The notes under the pieces: generated by a model
Database searches by the model: none
Told to the model about the DNA's origin: nothing
Seen by the model: the letters and a program-made list of their open reading frames with translations, nothing else
Origin: Bacillota bacterium
GTDB lineage: Bacteria > Bacillota > UBA4882 > UBA8346
Length of the DNA stretch: 64,000 bases
Assembly (NCBI GenBank): GCA_023401925.1
Contig: JAEXDA010000044.1
Span: 62,001 to 126,000, forward strand
Direction: 5' to 3'
Shown here: positions 54,499 to 61,775 of the stretch, one piece after another
Position numbering within the stretch: the stretch's first letter is position 1
Layout: every line of letters begins with the position of its first letter
Made by a program: the position numbers and the translations under genes

Positions 54499-55273
54499 TC
54501 TCTTTCCAACGATGAATTCTTTTTTCAATCATTTGCAGAGCATAATTGATCACCACGCCCAAAATCGCCATCGCTACGATGGCAGAAAACATTCGGGGAA
54601 TTTGATATTTGGTTTCAGCGTCAAATAACAAAAAACCCAATCCTTTGCTGGCTCCCAGCATCTCAGCTGCTGTCAGAATCAGAATCGAAGTCGTCGCACT
54701 CAGACGAATCCCTGTAAAGATACTGGGAAAGGCCGAAGGCAATATTACCTTATAAAATAAAGTAACCGGTGAAGCGCACATGGAACGGGCTGATTTGGTC
54801 AGCAACGGATCAACTGTTTTCACCCCGGAGATGGTATTTAACAAAACCGCCCATTGAACTCCCCAAAAAACCAGCGCTACTTTGGAAACCTCTCCAATGC
54901 CGAACAGAAACATAAACACCGGCAGCAAGGCAATGGTCGATATTTGCCGGAAGGTTTGCAACAAGGGATCCACATAATATTCAAACCTTTTAAACCAGCC
55001 GATGAGCAATCCCAGCGGAATTGCAAACAACAACCCCAGCGCAAACCCGAACAAAGCCCGCTGCAGGCTGATGGCGATATGCACGAATAGCTCACCACTG
55101 AAGGCCATACTCACAAAGGTAGCCATAACCGTCGAAAACGGCGGAACAAATGCCGGGTTCACCATCCTGGTGCGAGTGGCGATTTCCCAAAGCAAAAGAA
55201 ATGCCAGGATGCCGAGGAACTTTCGCAAATTTAAAATGAAACCATTTAAGCGATTTGAATTCACTTTGTACAC
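54491..55273 (-). CDS. ABC permease, SsuC/TauC-like (second set)
   Basis: 260 residues with about six TM helices. WEIATRTRMVNPAFVPPFST start, EAA loop SARSMCASPVTLFYKVILPS. Same family as the permeases at 27-28.7 kb. It is paired with the binding protein encoded 285 bp upstream. No ATPase gene accompanies this set, so the ATPase at 25027-25947 may serve both. The gap upstream shows no recognisable gene. Confidence 0.88.
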   Translation of the reverse strand: MYKVNSNRLNGFILNLRKFLGILAFLLLWEIATRTRMVNPAFVPPFSTVMATFVSMAFSGELFVHIAISLQRALFGFALGLLFAIPLGLLIGWFKRFEYYVDPLLQTFRQISTIALLPVFMFLFGIGEVSKVALVFWGVQWAVLLNTISGVKTVDPLLTKSARSMCASPVTLFYKVILPSAFPSIFTGIRLSATTSILILTAAEMLGASKGLGFLLFDAETKYQIPRMFSAIVAMAILGVVINYALQMIEKRIHRWKENA

Positions 55274-55557
55274 CTCTGGAAATAAAGTAATAATTTTTAA
55301 AATCAGATGTAGACCACTTTGGCGCCATCAATCCCAAGGCAGGCTCTCCCCCAATGATATAAATTCAAAGAAGCATAATTGGTGGGAGAGTAAAACCCCG
55401 GTTGTCAAAAGCTTTTGGAGGCCAACGGCTAGGGTTACTCTTCCACTGAAATGACTAACCTGAATAACTCCTTTGGGGAAGAGCGAGTTAGGTTGCATTT
55501 AGGCATCATACAATTTTCATCCTTTGATGTGCCCGGGATACCAGGATGAAATACTAC

Positions 55558-56625
55558 TTAAGGAATTTTAGGAACCGGCAACTCTTTGGTGTAATAGGGA
55601 TTGAGATGGTTGGTAAAAATGTCATGGGCCTTAATTTCACCCGGTTTTTCAAATCCAGCCAATTTATTTTTGTAAGCCGTTTGAATCCACCAGTCAATCT
55701 GGGACGACTGAATCCACCATTGATCGGGATAAACATTCCCCGCCATATCTTTCAGGGGGATCTTCAAATATTTTGATTCAATCTCCAAAGCCTCTTGATA
55801 ATGCTTGTTAATCCAGTGTTGGGCTTTTAAATCGGCCACAATATAGGCCTTGACCACATCCGGATATTTTCTGATAAAATCTTCACTAAAAGCCCGAACG
55901 GCCAGTCCCCCGATGGTGCCATCACCGGCTTTACTGCCAATATCCCAACTGGTAGTCAATATTTTCACGCCGCCGGCATTTTCAGCCTTCACGTTATAAG
56001 GAGGATGTACTACGGCTACATCAATTAGGCCCTGGCGCAACGCCTCTTCCTGGAGCTGGTCTTTCATCACGACAATCTCGATTTTGTTTTTCGGTAAATG
56101 ATTTTGACGCAAAAATTCGGCGGTTAACAGTTCCACACAACCTCCTAAGGAAGCTACTGCTATTTTCTTGCCGACTAAATCCTTGGGGGACTTGATCTTC
56201 CCATCATCTTTGACGAGCCAGGTCATATGTAACTTATTATTTTCCGGATTATCAACCATACTATGCAACACGATTTTAATCGGGAAACCGGCTTTCCGGG
56301 CTACCGCAATATTGGTGGGATGACCGGATCCAAACAAATCATTATCACCTTTCACTACCGATAAAGCCAAATCGGCTCCTTGTGATAAAACGCCGGTATA
56401 GATGGGTTTGATATTTACTTCTTTGAAATAACCGTTCAAGTCGGCAATAATAAACTCATTAAAGCCGGTAAAAGTCGGCGTGCGAAGTTTAAATTCCCGG
56501 GTCAACTTGCCGTTGACAAATTTGGGACTACTCCCCTCAGCGAGGGTCAAAGCCAATTTGCCTCCTAAGGCAAGCAAAATCGCCAGAATAGCAAAGGTCC
56601 CTATGAAAATCAGATTTTTTTTCAA
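55558..56625 (-). CDS. ABC substrate-binding protein, SsuA/TauA-like (second set)
   Basis: 355 residues. N-terminal hydrophobic signal (LIFIGTFAILAILLALGGKL) without lipobox Cys. EFIIADLNGYFKEVNIKPIY, GDNDLFGSGHPTNIAVARKA, RQGLIDVAVVHPPYNVKAEN. Related to the binding protein at 25986-27035, including the VHPPF/Y segment. First gene after leader 6. It probably scavenges an organosulfur compound. Confidence 0.85.
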   Translation of the reverse strand: MKKNLIFIGTFAILAILLALGGKLALTLAEGSSPKFVNGKLTREFKLRTPTFTGFNEFIIADLNGYFKEVNIKPIYTGVLSQGADLALSVVKGDNDLFGSGHPTNIAVARKAGFPIKIVLHSMVDNPENNKLHMTWLVKDDGKIKSPKDLVGKKIAVASLGGCVELLTAEFLRQNHLPKNKIEIVVMKDQLQEEALRQGLIDVAVVHPPYNVKAENAGGVKILTTSWDIGSKAGDGTIGGLAVRAFSEDFIRKYPDVVKAYIVADLKAQHWINKHYQEALEIESKYLKIPLKDMAGNVYPDQWWIQSSQIDWWIQTAYKNKLAGFEKPGEIKAHDIFTNHLNPYYTKELPVPKIP

Positions 56626-56654
56626 TTCAACGCTCCTCCTTTATTTTTCTTCAA

Positions 56655-56705
56655 TAAAAAAACCGGATATGCAATGATGCAAATCCAGCCTCTAGTCGAC
56701 TAGTC
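56655..56705 (-). promoter_or_regulatory. Conserved leader 6 before the second SsuA/C-like set
   Basis: Transcript sense: GACTAGTCGACTAGAGG (CTAG/CTAG hairpin), then a compact terminator GGCTGGATTTGCA-TCAT-TGCATATCCGGTT with T7. It ends 30 bp before the binding-protein ATG. No convincing promoter could be fixed upstream. Confidence 0.78.
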
Positions 56706-56768
56706 AGCCTGGGATTACCCTTTTTATTCCATTTGGAGTTCTCTTCAATTTCTGATTGAAATCAACTT

Positions 56769-57092
56769 CTATTTCCGTTATTTTGCAACGCGGCAACCGA
56801 CTGGATAAAATCTTCGAGTTCTTTTTCGGTATTATAAAATGCGATGGAGGCTCTAGCTGCCGCCAATTCTTTGATTCCCCTGATAATAATTTTTTTACCA
56901 GCCAAGGTTTCTACGATCGTTGACTAATTCATAATCCTGTTCCTGCCTGATTGCGGCTACGGTTGCTTCAGAGAGAGGTCCCACAGCTCCGGTATTGAGA
57001 TATAAATATTGATTCAGCAGCTTCAGCGATTTTCCTACAATTTCCAGATTGATTTTATTCACGGGTGCCATCCTTTTGACTCCTCGATTCAT
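56769..57092 (-). pseudogene. Class V aminotransferase (cysteine desulfurase-like), large internal deletion
   Basis: The N-terminal piece (57092 to about 56895) reads LLNQYLYLNTGAVGPLSEAT and VAAIRQEQDYELVNDRRN. A different frame then supplies only the family C-terminus, IKELAAARASIAFYNTEKEL and EDFIQSVAALQ. An intact member is about 380-400 residues, so some 300 residues, including the PLP lysine, are gone. It still has leader 7 and a good promoter in front. A relic of a NifS/SufS-like or isopenicillin-epimerase-like enzyme. Confidence 0.75.
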
Positions 57093-57117
57093 TTTAAACC
57101 TTTACCATGATGCGAGT

Positions 57118-57180
57118 AATAAAAAAGATCAAGTGAGTCTCTTTTCCAAGAAATAAACTTGATCTCCAGTCTGTCCGGTC
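57118..57180 (-). promoter_or_regulatory. Conserved leader 7 before the deleted aminotransferase
   Basis: Transcript sense: GACCGGACAGACTGGAG (hairpin with one G-U pair), then terminator stem AGATCAAGT...ACTTGATCT and T6. It is intact although the downstream gene is destroyed. Confidence 0.8.
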
Positions 57181-57221
57181 AATCAATTATTATACTATAT
57201 ATATCCAATCGGTTTACTTTT

Positions 57222-57250
57222 ATATTATGATAGAATCCTTCTTTTGTCAA
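57222..57250 (-). promoter_or_regulatory. Sigma-A promoter of leader 7
   Basis: TTGACA, 17-bp spacer, TAATAT on the minus strand. The leader motif starts 41 nt downstream of the -10 box. Confidence 0.8.
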
Positions 57251-57294
57251 CCCACATTCCAAATTGCTTCTTTACAACCAAAAAACAACTTATA

Positions 57295-57540
57295 TTACGG
57301 CCCAACGCTCTTGGCAATTGGATTGACAGCTATACTTCCATACTTTAAAGCGATTGTTTCAAGCTGTTCATTTTCAACCATAACTCCCGCTTTCCCCGGA
57401 TAATACCGTAAAAACTTTTCGAGAAATAAAGGTGAAAATATTTTTACAATAACCGGCGTTTTACCCTAAGAACTAAATTCATTGACAAATCTTGCGGTGT
57501 CAAAGTTTTCGTTACCAACCGTAAAATCAGAATATTGACT
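57295..57540 (-). pseudogene. Unidentified coding remnant
   Basis: The minus strand reads NFDTARFVNEFSS, a stop, then GKTPVIVKIFSPLFLEKFLR and YYPGKAGVMVENEQLETIAL to a stop. The amino-acid composition looks protein-like, but there is no start codon and I recognise no family. It is probably the tail of a lost gene in the island. The rest of 57251-57645 is AT-rich and presumably holds the promoter of the OpuC-like operon. Confidence 0.3.
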
Positions 57541-57645
57541 CGATAATTTATATAAGATATACTACATACAATAAAAAATATATTAAAATACTAGCAATAG
57601 TAAGAAATTCATTTGGCCGGTCGGCAGTTTTCAGGAGATGAGACA

Positions 57646-58284
57646 GTGTATGCAGCATTGCAAGATTTCTTAATGTCCCACAGTGATGAATACTTAAAAG
57701 CAGTGCTATCCCATTTGCAAATCAGCATCTTATCAGTTTTAACAGCAATTTTAATTGCTGTACCTTTAGGAATCGCCGCTTCCCGTTTATCGCCAATCCA
57801 GTGGCTACTGACTGAGTTTTTCGGTCTTTTACGGATCATTCCCAGTCTGGCTATTCTCTTTATATGTATCCCCTTGCTTGGAATTGGTGTATTACCGGCT
57901 GCAGTCGCCTTAATAATCTTGGCCATACCCCCCATTTTAATCAATACCGTTTTGAGCTTCCAAAACATACCGGATGCCGTTTTAGAGACTGCCACCGGCA
58001 TGGGAATGGGAAGATGGGGCCGCTTTTGGGAAGTGGAATTGCCGTTGGCTTTACCCTTGATTTTAACCGGGGTTCGTACCGCGACAATCGAGGTTATTGC
58101 CAGTGCCACGTTGGCTGCATATATCGGCGGCGGCGGACTGGGAGAAATCATATTCACCGGCTTGGGACTATACCGTCTAGACTTGTTAATCATTGGCGGG
58201 GCTTCTGTAGCTATCCTTTCTTTATTGGCAGATTTGACATTCTTTTTGATAGAGCAATGTATTACGCGTTATCAACGCGTATAA
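57646..58284 (+). CDS. Osmoprotectant-type ABC permease (OpuCB/ProW-like)
   Basis: 212 residues from GTG, chosen because CAGGAG lies 8 bases upstream; an upstream TTG lacks a ribosome site. HLQISILSVLTAILIAVPLG, ARE-type cytoplasmic loop ETATGMGMGRWGRFWEVELP, and ASATLAAYIGGGGLGEIIFT identify the family. It forms half of the membrane channel of a betaine/choline-type importer with the permease at 60375-61010. First gene of a four-gene plus-strand operon lying between the leader-controlled units and nifDK-like pair 3. Confidence 0.9.
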   Translation: MYAALQDFLMSHSDEYLKAVLSHLQISILSVLTAILIAVPLGIAASRLSPIQWLLTEFFGLLRIIPSLAILFICIPLLGIGVLPAAVALIILAIPPILINTVLSFQNIPDAVLETATGMGMGRWGRFWEVELPLALPLILTGVRTATIEVIASATLAAYIGGGGLGEIIFTGLGLYRLDLLIIGGASVAILSLLADLTFFLIEQCITRYQRV

Positions 58285-58309
58285 ATATAAATTAGTAGGA
58301 GGATTTATC

Positions 58310-59218
58310 ATGCGCAAAAATAAAATGATTGGCTCTTTCGTAACAGTTTTTCTTTTGGCCACCACCCTCTTCACATATACGGAGGGCTTTGGGGCCCAAA
58401 GTTCTCCCATTCGGGTTGGTTCCAAGAATTTCACCGAATCGCTGGTTTTAGGGGAAATCTACGCTTTGGCACTGGAGGATATTAGTTACAAGGTTGAACG
58501 TAAACTGAATATTGCCAGTTCAGTGGTACATACAGCCATCATCAATAAAGAAATTGATCTTTATCCCGAATATACCGGTACCGGCTTGCTGGCTATCTTA
58601 AAACACGATTTAGTCACAGATCCCCAAAAAGTATATGCGATTGTTAAATCGGAATACCTTAAAAAGTTCAATATTGTATGGCTGAATTATGCTGCTGCCA
58701 ATGACAGTCAAGGCTTAGTTATCAATCGCAGCATTGCTGAAAAATTGGGCATTAAGACCCTCTCGGATTTACAAAAAAATGCCGGCCAAATTCGTTTTGC
58801 TTCCCAAGGTGAATTCGATATCCGGGAGGACGGACTGCCGGCATTAGAAAAAGCCTATGGAAAATTTGCTTTTAAATCCAAGGCGGTTTTTGATAACTCA
58901 CTCAAGTATGACGTATTGACCAATGACAAAGCGGATTTAGCGGTCGCCTATACCACCGAAGGCAATCTGGTTGACAGAAGATTCTTCGTGCTGGTCGATG
59001 ATAAACATGTTTGGCCACCCTATAATATCGCCCCAATCGTCCGGAAAGAAATTTTAGACAAGAATCCGAAACTGGCAACCATTATCAATAAAGTCACCGC
59101 AACCATCGATAATGAAAAAATCATCAAACTCAACGCGGAAATTGATGTTAAAAAACGGGAATACACCGAGGTGGCCAAAGACTACTACAATTCCATCAAA
59201 AAAGAAGTTGCGAAGTAA
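58310..59218 (+). CDS. Osmoprotectant-type ABC substrate-binding protein (OpuCC/OpuAC-like)
   Basis: 302 residues. Signal peptide (VTVFLLATTLFTYTEGFGA) with no lipobox Cys, although OpuCC of Bacillus is a lipoprotein. The family core is clear: IRVGSKNFTESLVLGEIYAL, NKEIDLYPEYTGTGLL and LAVAYTTEGNLVDRRFFVL. Ligands of the family include glycine betaine, choline, carnitine, dimethylsulfoniopropionate and ergothioneine. Given the island, a sulfur-containing betaine or sulfonium is an attractive but unproven ligand. AGGAGGATTTATC precedes the ATG. Confidence 0.9.
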   Translation: MRKNKMIGSFVTVFLLATTLFTYTEGFGAQSSPIRVGSKNFTESLVLGEIYALALEDISYKVERKLNIASSVVHTAIINKEIDLYPEYTGTGLLAILKHDLVTDPQKVYAIVKSEYLKKFNIVWLNYAAANDSQGLVINRSIAEKLGIKTLSDLQKNAGQIRFASQGEFDIREDGLPALEKAYGKFAFKSKAVFDNSLKYDVLTNDKADLAVAYTTEGNLVDRRFFVLVDDKHVWPPYNIAPIVRKEILDKNPKLATIINKVTATIDNEKIIKLNAEIDVKKREYTEVAKDYYNSIKKEVAK

Positions 59219-59595
59219 CGATAAAGCGCGTGAGCGGATCTTCAAGGTGGAGATTCTTATGGCATTGGCAGTTTTTACACTCGTCTGGATATTTCGCTAT
59301 ATCGGAGCCTCTTTCCTATCGGGCGCTGCCCTGCAAAAATCGGGTCGCCCTTGACAAATGGTATTTCGAATCTTATTGAAGAGACTTGCACCTAATTTGT
59401 CAACTCCTACAGCCGATCAAGTTGTTACGCCGGAGAAAGCGAAGGGGATTTATCTTCATTCAACCACTGCTCAGATATGGCTAAATAATCGTGATTGCCG
59501 GACTTTAGCCGGCAATTGCGATTTTCCGAACGATGTTTGTATCTCATTGCGGGGTCCGGCCGGCGCTATCCGGATCGTCATGAAAGGAGAAGAAC
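59219..59595 (+). other. Gap within the OpuC-like operon, no clear gene
   Basis: 377 bp between the binding-protein stop and the ATPase start. An open frame of 84 codons from 59358 to 59612 overlaps the ATPase start but lacks a ribosome site and family resemblance. A short hydrophobic stretch (MALAVFTLVWIFRYIGASFL, from 59260) could be the relic of a membrane protein. The operon otherwise has tight spacing, so something was probably lost here. Confidence 0.4.
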
Positions 59596-60375
59596 ATGGG
59601 CATAGCGGTTGAATTTCAGTCTATTAGCAAGCGTTTCCCAAAGGCTAGTTACGACGCGGTTTCCGAAGTTAGTTTAAAAGTCAATGAAGGCGAGATCGTG
59701 ACCATTTTAGGTACCTCAGGTTGTGGAAAAACGACCCTGCTAAAGATGGTCAATCGTTTATATGAACCGGATCACGGAGAAATTCTACTTTTCGGCAAAC
59801 CGATTCAAAGCCTAAACCCTGTCCAATTACGCCGCAAAATCGGGTACGTTATCCAGCAGATCGGCTTGTTTCCCCATATGACCAACGGTGATAATATCGC
59901 CACGGTTCCCAAAATATTAGGTTGGAACCGGCAAAAAATCGAAAAAAAAGTCATCGACCTCTTGGAGCTGGTGGAATTAGACCCGGCTGAATTTATGCGG
60001 CGTTTTCCGGGTCAGCTTTCCGGCGGCCAGCAACAAAGGGTCGGTCTAGCCCGGGCGCTGGCAGCCGATCCGGAACTGATGCTGATGGATGAACCCTTCG
60101 GCGCCATTGACGCCATTACCCGGATTAATCTCCAAAATGAACTGCTCAAAATTCAAAGTAAATTTCATAAAACCATACTGTTTGTCACTCACGATATCAA
60201 CGAAGCCTTCAAATTAGGGAACCACGTCTTAATTATGGATCAGGGCCGGGTGCAACAATATGGTCCCGCCAAAGAAATTTGCAAAAGACCTGCCAATGAG
60301 TTTGTAGCCAGACTTGTCCATTCCGTTGAAGAACAGCGTCAAGATTGGAATATGGGAATCGGAGGTTGTATTTGA
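59596..60375 (+). CDS. Osmoprotectant-type ABC ATPase (OpuCA/ProV-like)
   Basis: 259 residues. Walker A GTSGCGKTT, signature LSGGQQQRVGLARALA, Walker B ELMLMDEPFGAID, THDINEAFKLG. These are typical of the glycine betaine/carnitine/choline ATPases. It is shorter than OpuCA of Bacillus because the C-terminal CBS-domain pair is missing, so ionic-strength or nucleotide control by that module is absent. GGAGAAGAAC precedes the ATG; its stop overlaps the next start. Confidence 0.92.
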   Translation: MGIAVEFQSISKRFPKASYDAVSEVSLKVNEGEIVTILGTSGCGKTTLLKMVNRLYEPDHGEILLFGKPIQSLNPVQLRRKIGYVIQQIGLFPHMTNGDNIATVPKILGWNRQKIEKKVIDLLELVELDPAEFMRRFPGQLSGGQQQRVGLARALAADPELMLMDEPFGAIDAITRINLQNELLKIQSKFHKTILFVTHDINEAFKLGNHVLIMDQGRVQQYGPAKEICKRPANEFVARLVHSVEEQRQDWNMGIGGCI

Positions 60376-61010
60376 TGCTGGTCTTTTTTCTAAAGTATCA
60401 CGATAAACTATGGAATGCTTTTATGGAACATTTGGAGATTGTGAGCATCACCATTATTCTCTCCATTTTCCTGGCGATCCTCCTTACTTCCCTCATCATG
60501 CGTTCCCGCCCGGTTTCTCAAATTATAATCAGTATTTTCGGGATTATTTATTCCATTCCAAGTTTGGCTCTTTTTGCCTTGCTCATACCATTCTTCGGAC
60601 TCGGCACCAAAACAGCGGTTCTGGTTTTAATGCTATATAACCAATTTATCTTGGTGCGCAATATACTGGCGGGGTTTAATGCCATCAACCCGGCAATCGT
60701 TGAGGCTGCTACCGGGATGGGGATGTCAGCTTGGCAATCTTTTTGGGGAGTAAAATTCCCACTTGCCAGTCCAATGATTGTTGCAGGTATCCGGATTTCC
60801 ATAGTATCTTCGATCGGCATCGCTACCATCGCTTCTGTAATCAATGCCGGCGGTCTGGGGACAATCCTGTTCGATGGACTCCGCACCCATAATACTGAAA
60901 AAATCTTATGGGGGACCATTCTGGCTTCATTACTGGCTATTGTGGCGAACCAAATACTATCCCAAATAGAGAGAAAAATTATTCAAAGAGTTCGCGGAGA
61001 AAAAAAATGA
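60375..61010 (+). CDS. Osmoprotectant-type ABC permease (OpuCD-like)
   Basis: 211 residues from the ATG that overlaps the ATPase stop (TGATG) and follows CGGAGG. HLEIVSITIILSIFLAILLT, loop EAATGMGMSAWQSFWGVKFP, and ATIASVINAGGLGTILFDGL. It complements the permease at 57646-58284. Last transporter gene of the operon. Confidence 0.92.
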   Translation: MLVFFLKYHDKLWNAFMEHLEIVSITIILSIFLAILLTSLIMRSRPVSQIIISIFGIIYSIPSLALFALLIPFFGLGTKTAVLVLMLYNQFILVRNILAGFNAINPAIVEAATGMGMSAWQSFWGVKFPLASPMIVAGIRISIVSSIGIATIASVINAGGLGTILFDGLRTHNTEKILWGTILASLLAIVANQILSQIERKIIQRVRGEKK

Positions 61011-61082
61011 TCTTATGAGTTATGGAGCTTTTAATAATATGGGTCTTGACCGGGAAATTAAATCCTCGGGGTGGAAGCCAAT

Positions 61083-61721
61083 ATGAAACGACAAGGTTTT
61101 ATCTTTGACCTGGATGGTACATTACTTGATACAATACCGGTCTGTTATGCAGCTTTTCATAAAGTATTTCAAAAATATTTGGGCCGCAAGTATTCTGATA
61201 AAGAAATTGCCGCCCTTTTTGGGCCTACTGAAGAAGGTATCTTTAAAAAATTACTCCCTCATTGTTGGCTGGATGCATTGGACGATTATTTATTAGAGTA
61301 TGAAAAAGCGGTGCGAAAAAATACGCTATTTCCAGGAATTATAGAGGCTTTGCAACTTCTTAAAAGTAAGCGGTATCATTTAGCAATTGTATCCGGTAAA
61401 GGGCCTCAAAGCATGGAAATATCACTGGAGGCTTCCGGACTGATCGATTATTTTGAACACGTTATTACCGGCTCCGAACAAGGCGCACGCAAACCGGATC
61501 ATCTTCGCCAAGTGTTACGTTTATGGAACATGGTTCCGGAAGAGGTCGCTTATATCGGCGACACTGCTTACGATGTTCAAGCAGCCAAAGAGGTAGGCCT
61601 TTTATCTCTGGGAGCCTTATGGGCTCCTACGGCGGAAGTGGAAAAAGTTCAAAAATCCCGGCCTTTTAAAGCTTTCCAAGATGTAGCAGTATTGATTCAG
61701 TGGATCGAGGAGGAATTTTGA
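61083..61721 (+). CDS. HAD-superfamily hydrolase (PpaX/phosphoglycolate-phosphatase-like)
   Basis: 212 residues from the ATG after GGGGTGG. HAD motifs: GFIFDLDGTLLDT (nucleophile and acid Asp), VSGKG (motif II), KP in GARKPDHLRQ (motif III), and IGDTAYDVQAAKEVG (motif IV), with a helical cap at about 20-80. Such enzymes dephosphorylate small metabolites such as phosphoglycolate or pyrophosphate. It follows the OpuC-like operon by 72 bp and is convergent with nifDK-like pair 3. Confidence 0.85.
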   Translation: MKRQGFIFDLDGTLLDTIPVCYAAFHKVFQKYLGRKYSDKEIAALFGPTEEGIFKKLLPHCWLDALDDYLLEYEKAVRKNTLFPGIIEALQLLKSKRYHLAIVSGKGPQSMEISLEASGLIDYFEHVITGSEQGARKPDHLRQVLRLWNMVPEEVAYIGDTAYDVQAAKEVGLLSLGALWAPTAEVEKVQKSRPFKAFQDVAVLIQWIEEEF

Positions 61722-61740
61722 ACGATCCTGTCTACTAAAA

Positions 61741-61764
61741 AAGAGAGTTGAAGTAAACTCTCTT
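61741..61764. terminator. Terminator between HAD gene and nifDK-like pair 3
   Basis: AAGAGAGTT and AACTCTCTT form a stem around a short loop, with A6 before and CTTTC after. It can stop transcripts from both convergent units. Confidence 0.75.
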
Positions 61765-61775
61765 CTTTCAATGAA

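Noticed and set aside
24799..57180. The conserved leader motif as a purely DNA operator
   Set aside because: CCAG-N5-CTGG is palindromic, but its fixed junction with terminators and its position downstream of the promoters argue for action in RNA. A DNA role is not fully excluded.
59358..59612. 84-codon open frame between OpuC-like genes as a real gene
   Set aside because: No ribosome site, no family resemblance, and it overlaps the well-supported ATPase start.
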